Program-made: the position numbers and the translations under genes
Part shown: positions 19,620 through 28,053 of the stretch, in pieces
How positions within the stretch are numbered: position 1 is the stretch's first letter
Layout: each line of letters starts with the position of its first letter
The notes under the pieces: generated by a model
Told to the model about the DNA's origin: nothing
Seen by the model: the letters and a program-made list of their open reading frames with translations, nothing else
Databases searched by the model: none
From: Kluyvera genomosp. 1
GTDB lineage: Bacteria > Pseudomonadota > Gammaproteobacteria > Enterobacterales > Enterobacteriaceae
Direction of reading: 5' to 3'
DNA length: 36,123 bases
Assembly: GCF_001266615.1 (NCBI RefSeq)
Contig: NZ_LGHZ01000040.1
Span: 1 to 36,123 of the forward strand

Positions 19620-19937
19620 GTGGAAGATTTAGAATCAATCATCATGGAGTTGCTGGTGAATGCCGGTGCCGCGCGTAGTTCCGCATTAACCGCATTGCAG
19701 CTTGCTCGCAAAGGCGATTTTGACGGCGCTGGCCAGGCGATGGAAGAATCCCGCGAGTTCGTTAAACTGGCCCACGGTATCCAAACCCAGCTTATCGGCA
19801 TTGACGAAGGCACGGGTAAACTGCCGGTCAACCTGATTACCGTTCACTCTCAGGATCACCTGATGAACGCGATGGTCATCCAGGATCTGGCAACCGATAT
19901 GATTGAACTGTACCGCCGTATTCCTCTGGTGAGCTAA
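19620..19937 (+). CDS. PTS lactose/chitobiose-class EIIA component
   Basis: This is a 105-residue helical EIIA of the Lac/Chb family. The phosphorylated His is His76 in ITVHSQDHLMNAM, and Asp79 in the same motif is the metal-binding residue of the trimeric family. The N-terminal part MEDLESIIMELLVNAGAARSSALTAL matches the three-helix bundle. It starts with GTG after a weak GAGAAAG site, so its translation may depend on the upstream EIIB gene. It is followed by a terminator, ending a two-gene operon without EIIC, hydrolase or regulator. Confidence 0.9.
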   Translation: MEDLESIIMELLVNAGAARSSALTALQLARKGDFDGAGQAMEESREFVKLAHGIQTQLIGIDEGTGKLPVNLITVHSQDHLMNAMVIQDLATDMIELYRRIPLVS

Positions 19938-19959
19938 ACGCGCCGCCGTAAGAATGCAG

Positions 19960-19988
19960 AAGGCACCCCGAAGGGTGCCTTTCATTTT
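19960..19988. terminator. Shared terminator between the PTS genes and the ABC operon
   Basis: AAGGCACCC and GGGTGCCTT form a nine-base-pair stem around CGAA. On the plus strand TCATTTTT follows, suiting the PTS operon. The ABC operon ends on the other strand at 20012 and would meet the same hairpin, though its T tract is weaker. Confidence 0.88.
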
Positions 19989-20011
19989 TGGATTTCCACT
20001 ACGCTTGCACG

Positions 20012-20986
20012 TTAGGCCTTCAGCCGATGGCTACGGTAAGTATCCAGCACCACAGCCACCACAATAACCGCACCAGTGATCACGCGCTTGGTGGGCTCGC
20101 TGGCACCAATTTGCGCCAGTCCGGCTGCCAGCACAGAAATAATCAGCGCACCGAGGAAAGTGCAAATCACCGAGCCTCGTCCCCCCATCAGGCTGGTGCC
20201 ACCGATAACCACCGCGGCAATCACCTGCAACTCCATCCCAACCCCACCGTTCGGGTCAGCGGCTTCCAGTCGTGCAACCTGAAAGAGCGACGCCAGCCCG
20301 GCAAGCGCGCCCATCAGCGCAAAGACGATGACCTTGTACGGTGCAGGATTAATCCCCGACAGCCGCACCGCCTCTTCGTTTGTCCCAATACCGATGAGAT
20401 GTCGGCCAAAGATGGTCCGGGTTAATACCAGATGCCCAATGATAATCACCAGAACGGCTATAACAAATGACGGGGAGATGCCGAAAATAATGGGATCAGC
20501 GAGGAAATCAAAGCTCGAACCGATATAGGCAGTACGGGAATCCGTCAGCTGATATGCACTTCCACGCGCCATCTCAAGCATCCCCAGTGAAACAATAAAC
20601 GTCGGGATTCGCCAGATGACCGATATTAGCCCGGTCAGCGATCCCACAAACGTCGCCACCACGATACCAGACAGTGCCGCCAGCCATGGTGACCAGTGGA
20701 GGTTAAGATAGGTCACGCTGACGACCGCTGCCGATAGCGCCAGCACTGAGCCCACCGACAGGTCGATACCCGCAATAATCAATACAAAGGTCATGCCAAC
20801 CGACATCACCATCAGGTCGGGAATTTGGTTCGCAATGGTGCTGAAGGTATTCAAACTCAAGAAATGATCGCTCAAAAATGAGAACAGCACGATCATCGCC
20901 AGCAGCGCGCCAATCAACCCCAGATAGCTGCTCAACCCACGCCATGATCCGGCCCGGCGATTAACGGGCAGTGAAGGATTACTCAT
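20012..20986 (-). CDS. Sugar ABC transporter permease (RbsC/BPD_transp_2 family)
   Basis: This is a 324-residue integral membrane subunit of a ribose-type importer, about the length of RbsC (321). It has many hydrophobic segments, from LGLIGALLAMIVLFSFL to the last near VITGAVIVVAVVLDTY. The conserved family block GIDLSVGSVLAL lies near residue 85. The coupling segment is in GTNEEAVRLSGINPAPYKVIVFALMGALAGLA. The start MSNPSLPVNRR (20986) was chosen over an upstream in-frame ATG, because the longer form would overlap the ATPase gene by 65 bases; the chosen start overlaps it by eight and has AGGGAA upstream. It is the last gene of the operon. Confidence 0.93.
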   Translation of the reverse strand: MSNPSLPVNRRAGSWRGLSSYLGLIGALLAMIVLFSFLSDHFLSLNTFSTIANQIPDLMVMSVGMTFVLIIAGIDLSVGSVLALSAAVVSVTYLNLHWSPWLAALSGIVVATFVGSLTGLISVIWRIPTFIVSLGMLEMARGSAYQLTDSRTAYIGSSFDFLADPIIFGISPSFVIAVLVIIIGHLVLTRTIFGRHLIGIGTNEEAVRLSGINPAPYKVIVFALMGALAGLASLFQVARLEAADPNGGVGMELQVIAAVVIGGTSLMGGRGSVICTFLGALIISVLAAGLAQIGASEPTKRVITGAVIVVAVVLDTYRSHRLKA

Positions 20987-22508
20987 TATGTGAATTCCCT
21001 GTAGCATGTTGATAGCCGGAAAACGCGGCGGCCAGAATCGCATCCTGCGTCCAGGTATCGCGGGTAAAGGTCTCTACCAGTTTGCCGGCAGACAGTACCG
21101 CAATCCGATCGCAAATCAGCATCAGCTCACGCAGATCGCTTGAGACCACAATCAGCCCCTTGCCACTCTGCGTCAGTTCATTGAGCAGCAAATAAATGTC
21201 CCGCTTGGCGCCAACGTCGATGCCACGTGTCGGCTCATCAAACAAGATGACGTCACAGTTTCGCTCCAGCCAGCGGCTAATCAATACCTTTTGCTGATTA
21301 CCACCGGATAAACTATCAACCGCAAACTCAGTACCAGAGGTGCGAATACCCAGACGGGTTATATATTTCTGCGCGAGCTGCCGCTCCTCGCCGGCATTGA
21401 GCCATGACAGGCGACTGACTTTTTCGCTATTACCGAGCGAGGTGTTGGCTGCAACCGACTGTGGCAGCAGCAGCCCTTCTCCTTTACGGTCTTCGGTGAC
21501 CAGCGCGATACGGTGAGCAATCGCCTCCGATGGCGTACGGATGGTGACAGGTTTAGGAGGATCTCCCACCAGCAGCTGGCCGCTGTCGATGCGGTCGGCA
21601 CCAAAAATGGCGCGCATCAGCTCGGTACGTCCAGCGCCGACCAGCCCACTGATCCCGAGAACCTCGCCACGGTGAAGCGTCAGGGAGATATCCTGCAGTA
21701 CATTACCGCGGGTGAAGTGTTCGACTTTCAGTATGGGATTGCCCCGCCGGCGGGCGCTGATATCAAGGGTACTTTCCAGATCGCGCCCCACCATCAGTGA
21801 CACTAGCTGATCGCTGGTATAACGCTTGATATCATCCGTACAGACCACATTCCCGTCACGTAATACCGTAATGTCATCCGCAATTTGCGCCAACTCATCA
21901 AGACGGTGAGAGATGTAAATCAGCGACACGCCACGCTGTTTAAATAACTGAATTTGCTCAAACAGCAATTCTACTTCGCGGCTGGTCAGCATAGCTGTGG
22001 GCTCATCGAGAATCAGAATACGGCTGTCACCAATCAGGTTACGGGCGATTTCAATCATCTGTTGGTGACCGATGCCGAGCTCCCCCACAAGCATATCTGG
22101 ATCGAGTGACTGCAGACCGACCATCTCCATCACTGGATACGCCATCTCACGCAGACGTTTACGCTGTATCCACCCCCCCCAATTGGGTAACTGGTCGAGG
22201 AAGAGGTTTTCGGCAATGGTTAAGGTGGGTAGCAGATTCAACTCTTGCATCACCATACGAATGCCGAGTTTTTCTGCCTCTTTACGGCTGGCGGGCGCGT
22301 AGGGCTGCCCGAGATAGGTCATCGTTCCGGTTGTCGGTGTGATCAGACCGCCGATAATTTTCGAGAGTGTACTTTTTCCTGCACCATTTTCCCCGGTCAG
22401 CGCCAGCACCTTTCCGGCATATAACGTGAGATCGATATTTGCCAGCACCGGTTCATTGTAGGTTTTCCCGATGCCGGACATCGCCAAGATTTCTTGATGT
22501 TCAGCCAT
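20979..22508 (-). CDS. Sugar ABC transporter ATP-binding protein (RbsA-type, two domains)
   Basis: This is a 509-residue double nucleotide-binding protein that powers the importer. The first domain has Walker A GENGAGKST at 39-47, a degenerate signature GIGHQQ and Walker B LILDEPTAMLT. The second has the altered Walker A GLVGAGRTEL, an intact signature LSGGNQQKV and Walker B LFDEPTRGIDVG. This asymmetry is normal for RbsA/AraG/MglA. The start MAEHQEILAM at 22508 is preferred: the longer frame to 22586 would run through the terminator hairpin at 22547-22573. The coding strand contains a run of eight G (bases 22173-22180 on the other strand) within NWGGW. Confidence 0.93.
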   Translation of the reverse strand: MAEHQEILAMSGIGKTYNEPVLANIDLTLYAGKVLALTGENGAGKSTLSKIIGGLITPTTGTMTYLGQPYAPASRKEAEKLGIRMVMQELNLLPTLTIAENLFLDQLPNWGGWIQRKRLREMAYPVMEMVGLQSLDPDMLVGELGIGHQQMIEIARNLIGDSRILILDEPTAMLTSREVELLFEQIQLFKQRGVSLIYISHRLDELAQIADDITVLRDGNVVCTDDIKRYTSDQLVSLMVGRDLESTLDISARRRGNPILKVEHFTRGNVLQDISLTLHRGEVLGISGLVGAGRTELMRAIFGADRIDSGQLLVGDPPKPVTIRTPSEAIAHRIALVTEDRKGEGLLLPQSVAANTSLGNSEKVSRLSWLNAGEERQLAQKYITRLGIRTSGTEFAVDSLSGGNQQKVLISRWLERNCDVILFDEPTRGIDVGAKRDIYLLLNELTQSGKGLIVVSSDLRELMLICDRIAVLSAGKLVETFTRDTWTQDAILAAAFSGYQHATGNSHNE

Positions 22509-22541
22509 TTCGCACACGCACCTGCTCTGTTGATTCCCTAT

Positions 22542-22573
22542 AAAAATCCGGGGGCATTGACGTTCCCCCCGGA
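22542..22573 (-). terminator. Intra-operon terminator after the binding-protein gene
   Basis: On the minus strand TCCGGGGG (22573-22566) and CCCCCGGA (22554-22547) form an eight-base-pair G+C-rich stem with an 11-base loop, followed by TTTTTATA. It is 15 bases after the binding-protein stop and before the ATPase start. It should let only part of the transcripts continue, giving more binding protein than membrane components. Confidence 0.85.
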
Positions 22574-22587
22574 GAGCCAGTGGCACG

Positions 22588-23550
22588 TTACTGCTTCACA
22601 ATCAGTTTGACCGGTGTTTCCACGCTGCCCGAGAGCTCGTTCTGTTTTTTACCGGCTTTTAACGCATCCAGCGCGGTATCAATCCCGAAGACCGCCTGCT
22701 GTGACGCGAACTGATCCGCCGTCGCCAGCACGCGACCATCCTGCAGCATAGGTTTAATCGCTTCGATATTGTCGTAGCCGACCACCTGCACCTGACCACG
22801 TTTACCTGCCGCCCGGATCGCAGAAACCGCGCCGAGGGCCATGTTGTCGTTGTCCGCCAGCAGTGCTTTGATATTCGGGTATTCGCTCAGCATCGCTGCT
22901 GCAATGGCGTTGGCGTTATTCATCTCCCACTGACCGGACTGTACGGAAACCACTTTCATGCCACCGGCTGACATGGCGTCCTGGAAACCGAGCGTACGCT
23001 GCTGTGAGTTAGTGGAGGTTGGTATACCCTCGATAATGCCGACCTCGTCACCCGCCTTCAGATGCTTCGCCAGATAGTCGCCAATATCTTTCGCGCCTTT
23101 ACGGTTATTGGGCCCGACAAACGGTACGTTCAGACCTTTATCTTTCAACACGGCGGCATCGAACTGGTTGTCGATATTGATAACCAGAATCCCGGCATCA
23201 ACGGCCTTTTTCACCACCGGAACCAACGCTTTTGAATCGGACGGCGCAATAATTATGGCGTCGGCTTTTGACACAATCATTTGTTCAACAATTTGGATTT
23301 GGCTCGAGGTGTCAGTTTCATTTTTAATCCCGTTTGAAACCAAATCGAATTTATCGGCATTTTTCTTTTGATAATCCTTCGCGCCATTCTCCATGGTCAG
23401 GAAAAACTCATTCGCCAGCGATTTCATGACTAACGCGATTTTTGGTTTATGCGGTTGGGCATCCGCGGCAAAGACAGGATTGACGATCGCTGCAGAAAGC
23501 GCCACTGCAGCAGCAGAACCAATAAAATAAGAAAATATCTTTTTATTCAT
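22588..23550 (-). CDS. Periplasmic sugar-binding protein of ribose/allose-type ABC importer
   Basis: This is a 320-residue periplasmic binding protein (Peripla_BP_4 / RbsB-like). The signal peptide is MNKKIFSYFIGS... with cleavage after VFA near 27-28. The mature part begins its first beta strand with KIALVMKSLANEFFLTMENGAKDY and has sugar-pocket segments IIAPSDSKALVPVV, VINIDNQFD, GIIEGIPTSTNSQQR, LLADNDNMALGAV and VVGYDNIEAIKPML. The start at 23550 has GGAT seven bases upstream; an ATG four codons earlier is possible. It is the first gene of the operon. The exact sugar cannot be read from sequence; ribose, allose or a related monosaccharide is likely. Confidence 0.92.
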   Translation of the reverse strand: MNKKIFSYFIGSAAAVALSAAIVNPVFAADAQPHKPKIALVMKSLANEFFLTMENGAKDYQKKNADKFDLVSNGIKNETDTSSQIQIVEQMIVSKADAIIIAPSDSKALVPVVKKAVDAGILVINIDNQFDAAVLKDKGLNVPFVGPNNRKGAKDIGDYLAKHLKAGDEVGIIEGIPTSTNSQQRTLGFQDAMSAGGMKVVSVQSGQWEMNNANAIAAAMLSEYPNIKALLADNDNMALGAVSAIRAAGKRGQVQVVGYDNIEAIKPMLQDGRVLATADQFASQQAVFGIDTALDALKAGKKQNELSGSVETPVKLIVKQ

Positions 23551-23596
23551 GACGTTATCCATTTTCAAAGGTAGGGTTAGACGCAATACCCGATGG

Positions 23597-23639
23597 AGTA
23601 TAGTCAAGCTAAAAGCCGCCCAGAGTGAGGCACTGCACA
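23597..23639 (-). promoter_or_regulatory. CRP-dependent (class II) promoter of the sugar ABC operon
   Basis: Minus-strand TGTGC-AGTGCC-TCACT (23639-23624) matches the CRP core at eight of ten positions. A -10 hexamer TATACT lies at 23602-23597, giving a start near 23590, so the CRP site is centred at about -41.5. This is the spacing of class II CRP promoters, in which CRP replaces the -35 contact; indeed no -35 box is present. Confidence 0.65.
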
Positions 23640-23699
23640 ATATTCCAGGGTAAGACTCGGCTGTGCTAAATAGGGTAGGAGACAAGAAAAAAACAATAA

Positions 23700-23728
23700 A
23701 AAAGGCCAGTCGCGATGACTGGCCTTTT
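23700..23728 (-). terminator. rpoBC operon terminator
   Basis: GGCCAGTC and GACTGGCC (23704-23711 and 23717-23724) with flanking A and T runs form a strong hairpin 26 bases after the rpoC stop. On the minus strand it is followed by TTTTTTATTGTTTTTTT. It separates rpoC from the tandem sugar ABC operon. Confidence 0.93.
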
Positions 23729-23753
23729 CAACTTATCGCACTAACGTGAGCGA

Positions 23754-26700
23754 TTAGTCGTTATCGGAACCGCCCAGACCTGCGTTCAGCAGTTCTGCCA
23801 GGTTTGCAGAAGCTTCTTCTACGCTTACCTGTGGTGCTGCAGGGAGTTCACCCGCTGCACGACGACGCATGCGATCCTGGTGGTACGCATAACCGGTACC
23901 CGCTGGGATCAGACGACCTACGATAACGTTCTCTTTCAGGCCACGCAGTTCGTCACGTTTACCCGCAACGGCTGCTTCGGTCAGGACACGAGTCGTCTCC
24001 TGGAACGATGCGGCAGAGATGAACGATTCGGTTGCCAGAGATGCTTTGGTGATACCCAGCAGGTCGCGAGCAAATGTTGCCGCCACTTTGCCGTTCGCTT
24101 CCAGATCGCGGTTAGCAATCTTGACGCGGGAGTATTCAACCTGCTCGCCTTCCAGGAAGTCGGAGCTACCAGCATTCTCAATGGTCGCTTTACGCAGCAT
24201 CTGACGAACGATAACTTCAATGTGTTTATCGTTAATCTTAACGCCTTGCAGACGGTAAACGTCCTGTACTTCGTTGGTGATGTAACGCGTTACCGCGTGT
24301 ACGCCACGAAGACGCAGGATGTCGTGCGGCGCTTCTGGACCATCGGAAACCACGTCACCACGTTCTACACGTTCGCCTTCGAACACGTTGAGCTGACGCC
24401 ATTTCGGAATCATCTCTTCGTATGGATCGCTACCGTCTAACGGCGTGATCACCAGGCGGCGTTTACCTTTGGTTTCTTTACCGAAGGAAATGATACCTGT
24501 GATTTCCGCAAGGATAGCTGGCTCTTTCGGACGACGTGCTTCGAACAGATCCGCAACGCGTGGCAGACCACCGGTAATATCCTTAGTACCACTGGATTCC
24601 TGAGGAATACGCGCCAGGGCGTCACCAGAGTGAATCTGAGTACCATCTTCCAGCTGAACAATCGCTTTGCCCGGCAGGAAGTACTGAGCAGGCATATCGG
24701 TACCTGGGATCAGAACATCATTACCGTTTGCATCAACGATTTTCAGCGCTGGACGCAGGTCTTTACCACCAGCAGTACGCTCTGCAGAATCCAGAACCAC
24801 CAGAGAAGACAGACCGGTCAGCTCGTCGGTCTGACGAGTAATGGTCTGGCCGTCAATCATGTCGGTGAAGCGGAGGAAACCGCTCACTTCGGTGATAACT
24901 GGCATGGTGTGTGGATCCCAGTTTGCTACGGTTTCGCCGCCTGCAACCTGCTCGCCATCACCTTTAGCCATAACGGAGCCGTAAGGCACTTTATAGCTTT
25001 CTTTGGTACGACCGAATTCGTCGATCAGTTTCAGCTCGGTGTTACGAGAAGTGATAACCAGTTTACCATTGGAGTTCACAACCGACTTCGCGTTGCTGAG
25101 CTTGATGCTACCTTTGTTTTTCACCTGGATGCTGGATTCAGCAGCCGCACGAGATGCCGCACCACCGATGTGGAACGTACGCATCGTCAGCTGTGTACCT
25201 GGCTCACCGATGGACTGTGCCGCGATAACGCCGATAGCTTCACCTTTGTTGATGATGTGGCCACGCGCCAGGTCACGACCGTAGCAGTGTGCACATACAC
25301 CAAAGTCGGTGTCACAGGATACAACGGAACGCACTTTGACGGAGTCAACGGAGTTCTCTTCCAGCAGGTCACACCACTGTTCGTGCAGCAGCGTGTTGCG
25401 TGGAACCAGAATGTCCGCAGTACCCGGCTTCAGAACGTCTTCAGCAGTCACACGACCCAGTACGCGATCGCGCAGTGGCTCTTTAACATCACCACCCTCG
25501 ATAACCGGGGTCATGGTGATGCCTTCCAGCGTGCCACAGTCATCTTCAGTAACAACCAGATCCTGTGCAACGTCAACCAGACGACGCGTCAGATAACCGG
25601 AGTTCGCTGTTTTCAGTGCGGTATCCGCCAGACCTTTACGAGCACCGTGAGTAGAGATGAAGTACTGGAGTACGTTCAGACCTTCACGGAAGTTCGCGGT
25701 GATTGGCGTTTCGATGATGGAGCCATCTGGCTTCGCCATCAGACCACGCATACCTGCCAGCTGACGAATCTGTGCTGCAGAACCACGCGCACCGGAGTCG
25801 GCCATCATGTAGATGCTGTTGAAGGAAACCTGCTGCTCTTCAACGCCGTCACGGTTAATCACGGTTTCAGTCTGCAGGTTATCCATCATCGCTTTGGATA
25901 CACGATCGTTCGCCGCAGCCCAGATATCGATAACTTTGTTATAGCGTTCGCCGGCGGTAACCAGACCAGACTGGAACTGCTCCTGGATCTCAGCAACTTC
26001 AGCTTCCGCTTCGCTGATGATTTCGTATTTCTTCTCTGGGATAACCATGTCGTCGATGCCGACAGATGCGCCAGAGCGCGCTGCGTAAGCAAAGCCGGTG
26101 TACATGGTCTGGTCAGCGAAGATAACGGTCGGCTTCAGGCCCAGAATGCGGTAACAGGTGTTCAGCATTTTGGAGATAGCTTTCTTGCCCAGCGCCTGGT
26201 TGACGATGGAGAAAGGCAGACCTTTCGGCACGATCATCCACAGAATCGCACGGCCAACGGTCGTGTCTTTCAGGGTAGTGGTCGCAACGAATTCGCCGTT
26301 TTCATCTTTTTCGTATTCGGTGATACGCACTTTAACGCGCGCATGCAGAGAGGCCAGACCTGCGCGATAGATACGCTCAGCTTCTTTAGGGCCAGTCAGC
26401 ACCATGCCTTCGCCTTTGGCGTTAACACAGTCACGGGTCATGTAGTACAGACCCAATACAACGTCCTGAGATGGAACGATGATTGGCTCGCCGTTCGCAG
26501 GTGACAGGATGTTGTTGGTAGACATCATCAGCGCACGCGCTTCCAGCTGGGCTTCCAGCGTCAGCGGTACGTGAACAGCCATCTGGTCACCATCGAAGTC
26601 GGCGTTGTATGCCGCACAAACCAGCGGGTGCAGCTGAATAGCTTTACCTTCGATCAGTACTGGCTCAAACGCCTGGATGCCCAGACGGTGCAGTGTTGGT

Positions 26701-27977
26701 GCACGGTTCAGCATAACCGGGTGTTCGCGGATCACTTCGTCCAGGATATCCCAAACGACAGCTTCTTCACGCTCAACCATTTTCTTCGCGGCTTTGATGG
26801 TGGTGGCCAGGCCACGCAGTTCCAGCTTGCCGTAGATGAACGGTTTGAACAGCTCCAGTGCCATTTTCTTCGGCAGACCGCACTGATGCAGACGCAGGTA
26901 TGGACCTACGGTGATTACAGAACGACCGGAGTAGTCAACACGCTTACCGAGCAGGTTCTGACGGAAACGACCCTGTTTACCTTTGATCATATCAGCCAAA
27001 GATTTCAGAGGACGTTTGTTAGAACCGGTGATTGCACGACCGCGACGACCGTTATCCAGCAGGGCATCAACCGCTTCCTGCAGCATACGTTTTTCGTTAC
27101 GTACGATGATGTCAGGCGCAGCCAGGTCCAGCAGGCGTTTCAGACGGTTGTTACGGTTAATGACGCGACGATACAGATCGTTCAGGTCAGAAGTCGCGAA
27201 ACGACCACCATCCAGTGGAACCAGCGGACGCAGATCTGGCGGCAGAACCGGCAGAACGGTCAGGATCATCCACTCTGGTTTGTTACCAGACTGAACGAAA
27301 GCTTCCAGCAGTTTGATACGCTTGGTCAGCTTTTTACGCTTGGTTTCAGAGTTGGTTTCGTTCAGCTCTTCGCGCAGAGTTTCACACTCTTGCTCCAGAT
27401 CCATGCTCTTCAGCAGGGCCTGGATAGCTTCCGCACCCATCTTCGCGTCGAATTCGTCACCGAATTCTTCCAGCGCGTCCAGATACTGCTCTTCAGTCAG
27501 GATCTGTTGACGTTCCAGATTGGTCATACCGCCTTCGATAACCACATAAGATTCGAAGTACAGCACGCGTTCGATATCACGCAGTGGCATATCGAGCAGC
27601 AGACCGATACGGGACGGCAGCGATTTCAGGAACCAGATGTGCGCAGTTGGACATGCCAGCTCGATGTGGCCCATGCGTTCACGACGCACTTTGGTCTGGG
27701 TCACTTCAACGCCGCACTTCTCACAGATCACACCACGGTGTTTCAGGCGCTTGTACTTACCGCACAGGCACTCGTAATCTTTTACTGGCCCGAAGATACG
27801 GGCGCAGAAAAGGCCGTCACGCTCAGGTTTGAACGTACGGTAGTTGATGGTTTCCGGCTTTTTAACTTCACCGAAAGACCATGAACGGATCATGTCTGGC
27901 GATGCCAGAGCAATTTTGATCGCATCAAACTCTTCGGTTTTAGTCTGCGCTTTCAGAAACTTTAATAAATCTTTCAC
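23754..27977 (-). CDS. rpoC: RNA polymerase subunit beta'
   Basis: This is the 1407-residue beta' subunit, the same length as in E. coli. Near the N-terminus the zinc-binding cysteines are 70, 72, 85 and 88 (CLCGKY...CEKC). The catalytic magnesium loop is NADFDGDQ near 458-465. A second zinc site lies in the region [18 protein letters not shown]. The trigger-loop region and bridge-helix segments (for example [18 protein letters not shown]) are intact. It is the last gene of the rplJL-rpoBC operon, 76 bases after rpoB. Confidence 0.99.
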   Translation of the reverse strand: MKDLLKFLKAQTKTEEFDAIKIALASPDMIRSWSFGEVKKPETINYRTFKPERDGLFCARIFGPVKDYECLCGKYKRLKHRGVICEKCGVEVTQTKVRRERMGHIELACPTAHIWFLKSLPSRIGLLLDMPLRDIERVLYFESYVVIEGGMTNLERQQILTEEQYLDALEEFGDEFDAKMGAEAIQALLKSMDLEQECETLREELNETNSETKRKKLTKRIKLLEAFVQSGNKPEWMILTVLPVLPPDLRPLVPLDGGRFATSDLNDLYRRVINRNNRLKRLLDLAAPDIIVRNEKRMLQEAVDALLDNGRRGRAITGSNKRPLKSLADMIKGKQGRFRQNLLGKRVDYSGRSVITVGPYLRLHQCGLPKKMALELFKPFIYGKLELRGLATTIKAAKKMVEREEAVVWDILDEVIREHPVMLNRAPTLHRLGIQAFEPVLIEGKAIQLHPLVCAAYNADFDGDQMAVHVPLTLEAQLEARALMMSTNNILSPANGEPIIVPSQDVVLGLYYMTRDCVNAKGEGMVLTGPKEAERIYRAGLASLHARVKVRITEYEKDENGEFVATTTLKDTTVGRAILWMIVPKGLPFSIVNQALGKKAISKMLNTCYRILGLKPTVIFADQTMYTGFAYAARSGASVGIDDMVIPEKKYEIISEAEAEVAEIQEQFQSGLVTAGERYNKVIDIWAAANDRVSKAMMDNLQTETVINRDGVEEQQVSFNSIYMMADSGARGSAAQIRQLAGMRGLMAKPDGSIIETPITANFREGLNVLQYFISTHGARKGLADTALKTANSGYLTRRLVDVAQDLVVTEDDCGTLEGITMTPVIEGGDVKEPLRDRVLGRVTAEDVLKPGTADILVPRNTLLHEQWCDLLEENSVDSVKVRSVVSCDTDFGVCAHCYGRDLARGHIINKGEAIGVIAAQSIGEPGTQLTMRTFHIGGAASRAAAESSIQVKNKGSIKLSNAKSVVNSNGKLVITSRNTELKLIDEFGRTKESYKVPYGSVMAKGDGEQVAGGETVANWDPHTMPVITEVSGFLRFTDMIDGQTITRQTDELTGLSSLVVLDSAERTAGGKDLRPALKIVDANGNDVLIPGTDMPAQYFLPGKAIVQLEDGTQIHSGDALARIPQESSGTKDITGGLPRVADLFEARRPKEPAILAEITGIISFGKETKGKRRLVITPLDGSDPYEEMIPKWRQLNVFEGERVERGDVVSDGPEAPHDILRLRGVHAVTRYITNEVQDVYRLQGVKINDKHIEVIVRQMLRKATIENAGSSDFLEGEQVEYSRVKIANRDLEANGKVAATFARDLLGITKASLATESFISAASFQETTRVLTEAAVAGKRDELRGLKENVIVGRLIPAGTGYAYHQDRMRRRAAGELPAAPQVSVEEASANLAELLNAGLGGSDND

Positions 27978-28053
27978 GGATTTGCTCCCGTCGGAGTTAG
28001 CACAATCTGGCGCCGGGTCTTACCCCGGCACCAGTGACCTGTTTGAGCGAGAG

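Noticed and set aside
22509-22586. N-terminal extension of the ABC ATPase
   Set aside because: It would cross a terminator hairpin and its residues do not fit the family; homologues start near MAEHQEIL.
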